A stretch of 64,000 nucleotides of DNA from Brevibacillus brevis NBRC 100599. Lineage in GTDB: Bacteria > Bacillota > Bacilli > Brevibacillales > Brevibacillaceae. The translations under genes and the position numbers were made by a program. The notes below the pieces were generated by a model. The model did no database searches. It saw nothing but the letters and a program-made list of their open reading frames with translations, and was not told the DNA's origin. Positions within the stretch are counted from its first letter, which is position 1; each line of letters begins with the position of its first letter. Of this stretch, positions 51,415-59,756 are shown in pieces. The DNA is taken from positions 2,363,501 through 2,427,500 of the forward strand of contig NC_012491.1 in assembly GCF_000010165.1 (NCBI RefSeq), written 5' to 3'.

Positions 51415-51915
51415 ATGAAAATGCATGAAATCCGTGAAATTATTAAGTTAATTGATCAATCATCCATTCAAGAATTTAACTTGGAAACAGAAGGTGCCAA
51501 GGTGTCTCTGAAAAAATCCAATGGTACGGAAACGATTGTCGTCACGCAACCAGCGGTTCAAGCGCCTGTTGCAGCACCCGTAGCACATATCCCGGCTCAG
51601 CCAGTTGTCGCGGCAGCGCCAGTCGCAGCAGAAGCTCCGAAAGCAGCAGCTGTACAAGCAGCGGATGACGCAAATCTCCACAAGATTGTATCTCCAATGG
51701 TAGGGACTTTCTATAGCGCACCAGAACCAGGCAAGCCGGCTTATGTACAAGCTGGTGACAAAGTGAATGCGAGCAAAGTTGTTTGCATTGTGGAAGCCAT
51801 GAAACTCTTTAACGAAATCGAAGCAGAAGTAAGTGGAGAGATCGTGAAAGTGCTCGTAGAAGACGGCCAATTGGTTGAGTATGGCCAAGCATTGTTTTTG
51901 GTGAAGCCAGAATAA
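51415..51915 (+). CDS. accB: Biotin carboxyl carrier protein of acetyl-CoA carboxylase
   Basis: 166 residues from ATG at 51415. The N-terminus [20 protein letters not shown] is canonical. An Ala/Pro/Val linker leads to the biotinyl domain, [19 protein letters not shown] and [12 protein letters not shown] with the biotinylated Lys. The frame is open for 54 more codons upstream from ATG 51253, which has its own AGGAG, but those codons cover the hairpin and promoter. Pairs with AccC. Confidence 0.94.
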   Translation: MKMHEIREIIKLIDQSSIQEFNLETEGAKVSLKKSNGTETIVVTQPAVQAPVAAPVAHIPAQPVVAAAPVAAEAPKAAAVQAADDANLHKIVSPMVGTFYSAPEPGKPAYVQAGDKVNASKVVCIVEAMKLFNEIEAEVSGEIVKVLVEDGQLVEYGQALFLVKPE

Positions 51916-51931
51916 GGTGGGGGAGAGCGGA

Positions 51932-53287
51932 ATGTTTCAAAAAGTATTGATTGCCAATCGCGGGGAGATTGCCGTGCGTATTATCCGTGCATGCCGCGAG
52001 CTGGGCATTCGTACGGTCGCCGTCTACTCCGAAGCGGATCGTGAAGCGCTTCATGTGAAGCTGGCCGACGAAGCCTACTGTATTGGTCCCAAGGCATCCA
52101 AGGAAAGCTATTTGAATATAGCAAACATCATGAGTGTAGCGACCAAGGTAGGGGCAGACGCCATCCATCCTGGTTATGGCTTCTTGGCAGAAAACGCCGA
52201 TTTTGCCGAGATTTGTGCCGCATGTAATATTACCTTTATCGGTCCAGACCCAGAAGCCATTGTGAAGATGGGGGACAAGTCCACAGCGAAGGATACGATG
52301 AAAACGGCAGGTGTACCTACTGTACCAGGTACGGAAGGGCTGATCGAAGATGTGGCTGACGCTGTCGTTACCGCAAACAAGATTGGCTATCCTGTCATGG
52401 TCAAAGCGACGGCGGGTGGCGGCGGACGTGGTATGCGCGTAGCCGTTGACGATGAAGATTTGGAAAAAGCGATCCGTCAGGCGCAAAACGAAGCGAAAAC
52501 GGCTTTTGGCAATCCAGGTGTTTACTTGGAGAAGTTCGTAGAAGGCCCGCGTCATGTGGAAATTCAAATCATGGCTGACAAGCATGGCAATGCCGTATAC
52601 CTGGGTGAGCGCGACTGCTCTATCCAACGCCGTCACCAAAAGCTGATCGAGGAAGCGCCATCTCCGGCATTGAGTGAAGAGCTGCGTCGACAAATGGGTG
52701 ATGCTGCTGTTGCGGCGGCAAAAGCCGTTTCTTATCACGGTGCGGGAACTGTCGAGTTTTTGTTGGACAAACATGGAAAGTTCTACTTCATGGAAATGAA
52801 TACGCGTATTCAGGTAGAGCATCCTGTAACCGAGCTGGTGACTGGCTTTGACCTGATCAAGGAGCAGCTGACCGTAGCGGCAGGCCAGCCATTATCCTTT
52901 ACGCAAGAGGATATCGTATTGGATGGCTGGGCTATTGAATGCCGTATTAATGCTGAGAATCCTGCGAAAAACTTCATGCCTTCGCCAGGTCGTATCACGG
53001 AATATTTGGCGCCAGGCGGCTTTGGTGTGCGCGTAGACAGTGCAGCGTATGCAGGATATTCCATTCCACCTTACTACGACTCGATGATCGCCAAGCTGAT
53101 TGTGTGGGGCAAGGATCGTAACGAAGCGATTGACCGTATGAAGCGTGCGTTGGGTGAATTCGTCGTAGAAGGTATTACGACAACGATCCCATTCCATTTG
53201 AAGGTATTGGAGCACGAAGTATTTGTCAGCGGGCATTTCGATACGAAATTCTTGGAAACCTACGACTTGAACCTGGATGAAGAGTAA
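51932..53287 (+). CDS. accC: Biotin carboxylase subunit of acetyl-CoA carboxylase
   Basis: 451 residues from ATG at 51932 (GTGGGGGAG). ATP-grasp enzyme: [60 protein letters not shown] and [13 protein letters not shown]. It carboxylates biotin on AccB for malonyl-CoA and fatty acid synthesis. It lies 16 nt after accB. Confidence 0.97.
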   Translation: MFQKVLIANRGEIAVRIIRACRELGIRTVAVYSEADREALHVKLADEAYCIGPKASKESYLNIANIMSVATKVGADAIHPGYGFLAENADFAEICAACNITFIGPDPEAIVKMGDKSTAKDTMKTAGVPTVPGTEGLIEDVADAVVTANKIGYPVMVKATAGGGGRGMRVAVDDEDLEKAIRQAQNEAKTAFGNPGVYLEKFVEGPRHVEIQIMADKHGNAVYLGERDCSIQRRHQKLIEEAPSPALSEELRRQMGDAAVAAAKAVSYHGAGTVEFLLDKHGKFYFMEMNTRIQVEHPVTELVTGFDLIKEQLTVAAGQPLSFTQEDIVLDGWAIECRINAENPAKNFMPSPGRITEYLAPGGFGVRVDSAAYAGYSIPPYYDSMIAKLIVWGKDRNEAIDRMKRALGEFVVEGITTTIPFHLKVLEHEVFVSGHFDTKFLETYDLNLDEE

Positions 53288-53298
53288 GTAGGGCTGAT

Positions 53299-53327
53299 TT
53301 GTAAAAATACGGTGTGCTTGGTATAAT
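53299..53327 (+). promoter_or_regulatory. SigA promoter upstream of yqhY
   Basis: TTGTAA (53299-53304), 17-nt spacer, perfect TATAAT (53322-53327), 29 nt before the yqhY start. Confidence 0.75.
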
Positions 53328-53356
53328 GAATTACAAATTAGAGGGAGGTGCGAAGC

Positions 53357-53773
53357 ATGGAAGAGTTTACTCCAGACTTAGATAGAACAGAACTTGGTAA
53401 AGTCCAGATCGCTCCCGAAGTGTTGGAAGTGATCGCCGGCATGGCTGCGTCCGAAGTAGAAGGTGTAGCGCAAATGAGCGGCGGTTTCGTAGGAGAAATA
53501 GCTGAACGATTAGGCCGTAAAAATATAGCGCGTGGTGTGCGTGTAGAGGTTGGCTCCCGCGAAGCGGCGGTGGATGTTTCGATCATTGTCAAATACGGAC
53601 ATCGCATCCCGGAAGTCGCTCGAAATATTCAAGATAGTGTACGCAATGCGATTGAGAGCATGACAGGTCTTTCTGTAGTGGAAGTAAACGTACATATCGT
53701 TGATGTTGAATTGAAAGCAGAAGAAAAAGTACCGGCTCCAGTACCGGTTGAAGAACACCAGCGCGTGCGCTAA
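53357..53773 (+). CDS. yqhY: Asp23/Gls24 family envelope protein YqhY
   Basis: 138 residues from ATG at 53357 (GGGAGGTG). Motifs are LGKVQIAPEVLEVIAGMAAS, EVEGVAQMSGG, and VEVNVHIVDVEL. In B. subtilis yqhY follows accC, and its loss causes mutations in the acetyl-CoA carboxylase genes, so it may restrain that enzyme. Here it is next to an AmaP-like gene. Confidence 0.93.
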   Translation: MEEFTPDLDRTELGKVQIAPEVLEVIAGMAASEVEGVAQMSGGFVGEIAERLGRKNIARGVRVEVGSREAAVDVSIIVKYGHRIPEVARNIQDSVRNAIESMTGLSVVEVNVHIVDVELKAEEKVPAPVPVEEHQRVR

Positions 53774-53787
53774 CAAGCAGCGGATGG

Positions 53788-53815
53788 ATGCCCCCTACGA
53801 ACAGGGGGCATTTTC
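53788..53815 (+). terminator. Terminator of yqhY
   Basis: TGCCCCC pairs with GGGGGCA around TACGAACA, then TTTTCC. Confidence 0.85.
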
Positions 53816-53926
53816 CTCATTTGAAAACGTGATTTTGGTTTAGGCGTAGAGCATACATTCATGGAGTTTTCTGGAGCGTGCCGTGTTTGTCTCCTTTTTC
53901 AAACATGGCTGAAAGGAGAGGTGCTT

Positions 53927-54484
53927 GTGAACTTGTTTGACCGCTTTATCTTGACGATTTATAGCTTTGCGCTCATTGTTTTGTCCTGCATCGCGATAGC
54001 AGCGACCAGCGGATTGATCTCGCAAGATTTTTTCCGCCCATATGTGGATCAGATGCTGGCGGGTACGAACATCACCTATCTCATTGTCGCGATCATTTTC
54101 CTCGTAGTCAGCCTTCGCTTCTTTTTCAGTTCTTTCCGCTCTAACAAGCCTAAAGTAGAACGGGGAATCCGTCAGCGCAGTGATTTGGGTGAGGTCAACA
54201 TTACGATTCAGACGATCCAGACCATTGCAGAGCGTGCCGCCCGCCGAGTAAAAGGCGTGCGCGATCTGAAAACGACAGTCAAAGCACTCGAGAGCGGCAA
54301 TATTATCACCCTGCGTGTTTCGGTAGATGGAGAAACGCCATTGCCTGAACTGACACAGAAGCTACAGGCTGACGTGAAGGAGCAAGTCGAGGGGATTGCT
54401 GGTGTTGTCATTTCTGAGGTGACCATTGTCGTGACGGAAGTAGCACAGCAGGAAAACTACTCGTCTCGTAAACGGGTGGAATAG
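53927..54484 (+). CDS. amaP: Alkaline shock response membrane anchor protein AmaP-like
   Basis: 185 residues from GTG at 53927 (AAAGGAGAGG 5 nt upstream). Two N-terminal TM segments (FILTIYSFALIVLSCIAIA and NITYLIVAIIFLVVSLRFFF) are followed by a cytoplasmic domain that itself resembles Asp23 (LGEVNITIQTIQTIAERAA). AmaP anchors Asp23 to the membrane in staphylococci. The neighbouring yqhY supplies the Asp23-type partner. Confidence 0.88.
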   Translation: MNLFDRFILTIYSFALIVLSCIAIAATSGLISQDFFRPYVDQMLAGTNITYLIVAIIFLVVSLRFFFSSFRSNKPKVERGIRQRSDLGEVNITIQTIQTIAERAARRVKGVRDLKTTVKALESGNIITLRVSVDGETPLPELTQKLQADVKEQVEGIAGVVISEVTIVVTEVAQQENYSSRKRVE

Positions 54485-54496
54485 AAGGTGAAGTAA

Positions 54497-54709
54497 ATGA
54501 TGCGGGAGTTAATGTGGGAACACAAGGGGAAGCTAATGGGGGTTTTTGCCGGACTTTTTTTAGGCATCATCTACCTTCTCGTGGGATTTTGGGATACACT
54601 GGTTTTTGTTGTGTTTGTCGGGACCGGTTATTATATTGGACGAAAGCTCGATCATAAAGAAGACTTGCGTGAAATACTCGACAAGATTTTGCCAGGCAAG
54701 TTTCGGTGA
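54497..54709 (+). CDS. DUF2273 small membrane protein
   Basis: 70 residues with two TM segments (MGVFAGLFLGIIYLLVGFWD and TLVFVVFVGTGYYIGRKLD). DUF2273 proteins are the usual third member of Asp23/AmaP modules, found in the same order. It lies 12 nt after amaP. AGAAGGTG upstream. Confidence 0.88.
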   Translation: MMRELMWEHKGKLMGVFAGLFLGIIYLLVGFWDTLVFVVFVGTGYYIGRKLDHKEDLREILDKILPGKFR

Positions 54710-54756
54710 AAGAAGCAAAGGCCGAGCTCATTTTAATTAGTAGGTGAATGAATGGT

Positions 54757-55161
54757 ATGAAACGAAGAACAGCACGAGAAAAAGTAGTTCAATGTCTTTT
54801 CCAAATTGATATGGCAGAGGTTCCGCTAACAGATGCGGTTGCTCTCGTCATGGAAGAATCCGAGGAAAATGCACAGTATTTACGTTATCTCCTCGATGGT
54901 GTATTGAAAAACTTGACTGAGATTGATGCAGAAATCAAGAAGTATCTGCGTGGATGGCAATTGGAACGCATCGCCAATGTAGATCGCGCTATTCTTCGTC
55001 TGGCTTTTTACGAGATCATGTTTGAGCAAGACACACCTGACAAAGTCGTGATGAACGAAGCGATTGAGGTCGCGAAGCTGTTTAGCGACGAGCAGTCCCA
55101 CAGGTACATTAACGGTGTATTGTCGAGCTTCTTGCAATCACGTGAAACCAAGCAGGCGTAA
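54757..55161 (+). CDS. nusB: Transcription antitermination factor NusB
   Basis: 134 residues from ATG at 54757 (AGGTG 10 nt upstream; two earlier ATGs are too close or out of frame). It has the all-helical NusB fold, with RRTAREKVVQCLFQID, WQLERIANVDRAILRLAFYE and VVMNEAIEVAKLFSDEQSHR. It binds boxA RNA with NusE for rRNA antitermination. It lies 48 nt after the DUF2273 gene. Confidence 0.95.
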   Translation: MKRRTAREKVVQCLFQIDMAEVPLTDAVALVMEESEENAQYLRYLLDGVLKNLTEIDAEIKKYLRGWQLERIANVDRAILRLAFYEIMFEQDTPDKVVMNEAIEVAKLFSDEQSHRYINGVLSSFLQSRETKQA

Positions 55162-55179
55162 TAGGTAGGAGATACAAGC

Positions 55180-56142
55180 ATGAGTAAGGTAATGTTGGGA
55201 ATCGACACGAGCAATTACCGGACATCACTGTGCTTGGCTGAGGAAGACGGCCGAATTGTCGCAGAAGCAAAACGCCTTTTGAAAGTAAAGGAGGGCAAGC
55301 GCGGACTGCAACAATCCGAAGCCGTCTTTCAGCATGTGATGAACCTGCCGGAATTAAGTGATGAGATGAAGTGGAAGGACTACGAGATTGCAGCGATTTG
55401 TGTAAGTGAGAAGCCACGCCCGCAAGACGGATCGTATATGCCTGTATTTAAAGTAGGAGAAGGCTTGGCGAAATCGTTGGCGACTTATTTGCGCGTTCCG
55501 CTGCACTTGACGACGCATCAAGAGGGACATATTGCGGCAGGGGAATACACTGCTGAGGTGCGTCCGACAGAAGACCGCTTTTTGGCTGTGCATTTGTCTG
55601 GAGGTACCAGCGAGTTGCTGTTGTGCGAGCGTCATGCAGCCGGATATACCATTGAGAAAATCGGTGGGACGATCGATCTGCACGCAGGTCAACTGGTCGA
55701 TCGGATTGGTGTGGCACTTGGTCTGTCCTTTCCTGCAGGTCCTGCATTGGAGCAGTTAGCAAAGGAAGCAACAGGTGAGTTTCGTGTTTCTTCGGCGGTT
55801 GACGGACTTTCCTTTAGTTTTTCTGGTCCAGAAGCATCGCTTTTACGGGAAGTGGAGAAGGGGAGTACGAGCCCTGCTGAGATTGCGCGAGCGACAGAGC
55901 AATGTATTGCCAATGCACTAGAGAAGTCCTTGCGCCATGCAGTAGAGCAAGGCTACCCGAAGGACATCTTGATTGTAGGAGGAGTAGCTGCTAATTATTA
56001 CATTCGTGAGCGGCTGATCAAACGACTGGAACACCCTGCCGTGAAGGCGAAGCTGTACTTCTGTGACCCCGTTTACTCCGGTGATAATGCCTATGGAGTC
56101 GCAATGTTGGGTTGGATGAAGCAAAAGGCGAACATTAAATAA
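55180..56142 (+). CDS. TsaD/Kae1-like paralogue (peptidase M22 family)
   Basis: 320 residues. ASKHA fold: LGIDTSNYRTSLCLA, TTHQEGHIAAG with the metal HxxxH, VHLSGGTSELLLC, GLSFPAGPALEQLA, VDGLSFSFSGPEA, ILIVGGVAANYYIRERL and DPVYSGDNAYGVAML. TsaD makes the t6A base of tRNA, but its canonical gene lies elsewhere in Bacillota with GSGPGLF-type motifs, and this protein departs from it (DNAYG for DNAAM). It lies between nusB and folD. Substrate unknown. Confidence 0.82.
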   Translation: MSKVMLGIDTSNYRTSLCLAEEDGRIVAEAKRLLKVKEGKRGLQQSEAVFQHVMNLPELSDEMKWKDYEIAAICVSEKPRPQDGSYMPVFKVGEGLAKSLATYLRVPLHLTTHQEGHIAAGEYTAEVRPTEDRFLAVHLSGGTSELLLCERHAAGYTIEKIGGTIDLHAGQLVDRIGVALGLSFPAGPALEQLAKEATGEFRVSSAVDGLSFSFSGPEASLLREVEKGSTSPAEIARATEQCIANALEKSLRHAVEQGYPKDILIVGGVAANYYIRERLIKRLEHPAVKAKLYFCDPVYSGDNAYGVAMLGWMKQKANIK

Positions 56143-56230
56143 ATAAGAACTTTTTATAATTCGCCTTTACAGCTGAGGGAGAAATCGGTACACTTAACGT
56201 ATCGACGTTGATAAAGGAGGCATTTTCTCC

Positions 56231-57085
56231 ATGGCTGCAACCATTCTCCAGGGAAAAGAAGTCGCACAGAGTATTCGGGCCGAATTGGCGAACGAAGTAG
56301 TTGAATTGAAAAAACAAGGGGTCGTACCGGGTTTGACTGTTGTCATTGTAGGAGACGACCCAGCTTCTCACTCTTATGTACGGGGTAAGGCAAAAGGCTG
56401 TGAGGAAGTTGGTATTTCATCCGAGATCATTCGGAAGGACGCTGACATCACAGAGGAAGAGTTGTTGGTTATCATTCAACAGTTGAACGAAAATCCGAAC
56501 GTTAATGGGATTTTGGTTCAGCTTCCTCTTCCTGCTCATATTTCAGAGCATGCGGTCATTGAAGCCATTGCTCCTGAAAAAGATGTGGACGGTTTCCATC
56601 CGATTAGCATAGGCAACATGGTACTGGGAAATGATACGATGCTTCCTTGCACACCGCATGGAATTATTGAATTGATCAAGCGCACAGGCACCCAGATGGC
56701 AGGCAAACACGCAGTGGTGATCGGACGTAGCAACATCGTTGGTAAGCCGGTATCATTGCTGCTGCAACAGGAAAATGCTACGGTAACCATGTGTCATTCT
56801 CGCACGCAAAATCTCGAGGAATACACCCAAAAGGCGGACATCCTCGTCGTTGCAACTGGTAGGGCTCATATGATCGGCAAGGAGCATGTTAAACCGGGCG
56901 CTGTCGTCATTGATGTCGGTGTGAATCGCATTGAAACGGGTAAGCTCGTTGGAGATGTCAAGTTCGACGAGGTCAAAGATGTGGCTAGCTTTATTACCCC
57001 AGTTCCAGGCGGTGTTGGCCCGATGACGATTACGATGCTGCTGAAAAATACTGTTGCGGCGGCGAAAAAGCAAGCAAAACAATAG
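56231..57085 (+). CDS. folD: Methylenetetrahydrofolate dehydrogenase/cyclohydrolase FolD
   Basis: 284 residues. Motifs are [20 protein letters not shown] with the catalytic Lys, [52 protein letters not shown] and [15 protein letters not shown]. It interconverts one-carbon folates, including the methylene group produced by the glycine cleavage system. ATG at 56231 follows AAAGGAGG. A terminator follows. Confidence 0.97.
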   Translation: MAATILQGKEVAQSIRAELANEVVELKKQGVVPGLTVVIVGDDPASHSYVRGKAKGCEEVGISSEIIRKDADITEEELLVIIQQLNENPNVNGILVQLPLPAHISEHAVIEAIAPEKDVDGFHPISIGNMVLGNDTMLPCTPHGIIELIKRTGTQMAGKHAVVIGRSNIVGKPVSLLLQQENATVTMCHSRTQNLEEYTQKADILVVATGRAHMIGKEHVKPGAVVIDVGVNRIETGKLVGDVKFDEVKDVASFITPVPGGVGPMTITMLLKNTVAAAKKQAKQ

Positions 57086-57107
57086 AAGAAAATCGGCAAC
57101 TTATTAT

Positions 57108-57144
57108 AGAATGGATAAGGCATAAGCTTTATCCATTCTTTTGC
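57108..57144 (+). terminator. Terminator of folD
   Basis: AGAATGGATAA pairs with TTATCCATTCT around a 12-nt loop, then TTTTG. Confidence 0.8.
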
Positions 57145-57197
57145 ATAGTCCTTGTTGCATGCACGGCAAAGCCAAGTTTTTGTAAAGGAGGGGCCGC

Positions 57198-58580
57198 ATG
57201 GCATTACAAGATATTTTATCTGTCAGTGATCTCAATCGTTATATTAAGCTGGTGCTGGAAAAGGAACCCCACTTGCAAGATATATGGGTGAGGGGAGAAA
57301 TCTCCAATTTTACTCACCATTCCAGCGGTCATATGTATTTCACGCTAAAGGACAAGCAGTCACGCATCAAAGTCGTCATGTTTGCGAGTTATAATCGCTT
57401 CCTGCGTTTCTTGCCCAAAGATGGCGCAAAAGCGATTGTGCGAGGGTCTATTTCTGCATACGAACGGGATGGCGCGTATCAGTTTTACGCCAAAGAGATG
57501 CAGCCAGACGGTCTTGGCTCGCTTTATTTAGCATTCGAGCAGCTGAAAGAAAAATTGGCGCAAGAAGGGTTGTTTGCAGCAGAGAGAAAGCGGATGCTCC
57601 CGCGTTTTCCCAAACGTGTCGGTGTCGTCACTTCTCCGACAGGAGCTGCCATCCGAGATATTTGCACGACGATTCGCAGACGATATCCGCAAGCAGAAAT
57701 CGTACTTTCACCAGCCGTTGTCCAAGGTGCGGATGCACCTGCATCGATTGTCTCCGCTATTCGGATCATGAACGATCAGCCTGATATTGATGTTCTCATT
57801 GTAGGGCGTGGTGGAGGTTCCATCGAGGAGCTGTGGGCGTTTAATGATGAAAACGTCGCGAGGGCAATTGCTACTTCACTCATTCCCGTCATCTCCGCTG
57901 TAGGACACGAGACGGATGTGACCATCGCCGATTTCGTAGCAGATGTACGGGCAGCTACGCCGACAGCCGCAGCTGAATTGGCTGTACCGCATTATTTGGA
58001 ATGGGTCGAAAGAGTGCGACAGCTCGAGATACGGATGCATCGAGCAGTACGTGGTACCATGACAGAGCAGAGAAATCGTTTGACACGCTTGGGCAATTCG
58101 TATGCGATGCGCCAACCGGAGCGGAGGCTGGAGGAAGCGGCAGAACGATTGGATCGGGCACATTTGCGGATGCGTCAATCCATGAAGCATTTGCTGGACA
58201 GAAGACGCGAACGCTATACGCGATTAGATGAACAGATCAAGCGCTATCGCCTCGCTGATCAAATTGGAGAGAAAAGAAAAAATCTGTCAAAGCTCCGCGC
58301 CACCTTGGACGAACGGATGCTGGGCCGTCTCAACCAAAAAAGAATGGCATTCGCAGCTAGAATAGCGACGTTGGAAGCACTGAGTCCACTAAAGGTCATG
58401 CAGCGTGGATTCTCACTCGTATACACCAATGACAGGCTCGTGAAATCGGTGGAACAGTTTGCCCCTGGCGATGAGATCATGGTACGATTAAGTGATGGCA
58501 GTGCGACTGCACGTGTGGAAAAAGTGAATCGGGAGGAGGAGAAGCAGAGTGGCTCGCAAAAAAACGGAACAAGAGACTGA
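57198..58580 (+). CDS. xseA: Exodeoxyribonuclease VII large subunit
   Basis: 460 residues. N-terminal OB fold (DIWVRGEISNFTHHSSGHMY, FTLKDKQSRIKVVMF), catalytic core (RVGVVTSPTGAAIRDI, VGRGGGSIEELWAFNDE, SAVGHETDVTIADFVAD) and a long coiled coil (about 270-390). It digests single-stranded DNA in repair. It overlaps xseB by 32 nt. Confidence 0.96.
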   Translation: MALQDILSVSDLNRYIKLVLEKEPHLQDIWVRGEISNFTHHSSGHMYFTLKDKQSRIKVVMFASYNRFLRFLPKDGAKAIVRGSISAYERDGAYQFYAKEMQPDGLGSLYLAFEQLKEKLAQEGLFAAERKRMLPRFPKRVGVVTSPTGAAIRDICTTIRRRYPQAEIVLSPAVVQGADAPASIVSAIRIMNDQPDIDVLIVGRGGGSIEELWAFNDENVARAIATSLIPVISAVGHETDVTIADFVADVRAATPTAAAELAVPHYLEWVERVRQLEIRMHRAVRGTMTEQRNRLTRLGNSYAMRQPERRLEEAAERLDRAHLRMRQSMKHLLDRRRERYTRLDEQIKRYRLADQIGEKRKNLSKLRATLDERMLGRLNQKRMAFAARIATLEALSPLKVMQRGFSLVYTNDRLVKSVEQFAPGDEIMVRLSDGSATARVEKVNREEEKQSGSQKNGTRD

Positions 58581-58803
58581 TGTGCAGTTCGAGGACGCGA
58601 TGAAGCGCCTGGAAGAAGTCGTCAATCGACTTGAAGAAGGAGATATTCCCCTCGAAGAAGCGATTACGCTATATCAGGAAGGAGTGACTCTTTCCAGAAT
58701 TTGTGGTCAAAAGCTGGATGCAATCGAAGCGAAGATTACCCAGTTGGTGGAAGAAGACGGACAGGTAAAGCAGAAGGCGTTTCGCGTGGAAGGAGAATCA
58801 TGA
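58549..58803 (+). CDS. xseB: Exodeoxyribonuclease VII small subunit
   Basis: 84 residues from GTG at 58549 (GGGAGGAGGAG). XseB pattern: VQFEDAMKRLEEVVNRLEEG, IPLEEAITLYQEGVTLSRIC. Small helical hairpins coat the XseA coiled coil. It overlaps both xseA and ispA (ATGA), so all three are translationally linked. Confidence 0.96.
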   Translation: MARKKTEQETDVQFEDAMKRLEEVVNRLEEGDIPLEEAITLYQEGVTLSRICGQKLDAIEAKITQLVEEDGQVKQKAFRVEGES

Positions 58804-59702
58804 TCGGCGTGCATACATTCGAGAGTTATTTGGTGGAAAAGACCGCCTATATAGAGCAAAGACTCTTGCCAGCCCTTGAGCAGCAAGGAGTTCCGGAAAA
58901 CTTGTACGAATCCATGAAGTATTCGCTCATGGCAGGCGGAAAAAGGTTGCGTCCCATGCTGGTGTTGGCGGTCCTCGAAGCATTGGACAAGCCGATTGAA
59001 CGGGGCGTGGCATTTGCGGTTGCCCTGGAAATGATACATACGTACTCCTTGATTCACGATGACCTCCCGGCGATGGACGACGATGATCTTCGTCGCGGTA
59101 AACCGACCAATCACAAAGTATTCGGTGAAGCAACAGCCATTCTCGCAGGAGATGCCTTGCTGACGCGTGCGTTTGCATACATTGCAGAGGCTTACATGGA
59201 TCGCACCGATGTTTCAGCGGCTACTACCGTGAACCTGATTGCGGAGCTGGGCAAACGTGCAGGAGCAACTGGCATGGTCGGCGGACAGATGGCGGATATC
59301 GAAGGGGAGAGCAAGCGCCTTAATCTGGATCAGCTCGAATTTATCCATCGTCACAAAACAGGTGATCTCTTGATCGCAGCCTTGCGCGGGGGAGGCTACC
59401 TCGCAGAAGCATCCGAAGGCCAAATGGAAGCATTGACACGCTATGGTGTTTGCATCGGTCTTGCTTTTCAAATTCAGGATGACATCTTGAATGTGGAAGG
59501 GGATGCCCAAGAGCTGGGGAAAGCAGTTGGCAGCGATGCGGATCGGGAAAAGGCAACGTACCCATCGCTTCTTGGTCTAGCCGAATCGAAGGCGCGTCTT
59601 GACGAATTAATTGCCGAGGCAAAAGCAGCGCTTGCGGATGCGGGAATCGAGAACTCTGCACTCAGCCCGTTGGCGGACTACGTGCGTGATCGCAATAAAT
59701 AA
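58800..59702 (+). CDS. ispA: Farnesyl diphosphate synthase (polyprenyl synthetase)
   Basis: 300 residues from ATG at 58800, overlapping the xseB stop. The first Asp-rich motif LIHDDLPAMDDDDLRRG and second FQIQDDILNVEGD are intact, with GGKRLRPML for diphosphate binding. It condenses IPP with DMAPP/GPP to make C15 for undecaprenyl phosphate and quinones. Works downstream of dxs in this window. Confidence 0.95.
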   Translation: MIGVHTFESYLVEKTAYIEQRLLPALEQQGVPENLYESMKYSLMAGGKRLRPMLVLAVLEALDKPIERGVAFAVALEMIHTYSLIHDDLPAMDDDDLRRGKPTNHKVFGEATAILAGDALLTRAFAYIAEAYMDRTDVSAATTVNLIAELGKRAGATGMVGGQMADIEGESKRLNLDQLEFIHRHKTGDLLIAALRGGGYLAEASEGQMEALTRYGVCIGLAFQIQDDILNVEGDAQELGKAVGSDADREKATYPSLLGLAESKARLDELIAEAKAALADAGIENSALSPLADYVRDRNK

Positions 59703-59705
59703 AGG

Positions 59706-59743
59706 AAAGCTGGCAACCCATACGGGAACTGCCAGCTTTTTTT
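59706..59743. terminator. Terminator of the xseAB-ispA operon
   Basis: AAAGCTGGCA pairs perfectly with TGCCAGCTTT, then a T run, between convergent ispA and the M3 peptidase gene. Confidence 0.9.
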
Positions 59744-59756
59744 GTATACCTACCGA

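Noticed and set aside
51809-52822. 337-codon minus-strand frame opposite accC
   Set aside because: Antisense shadow of biotin carboxylase, Cys/His/Arg-rich and without known motifs.
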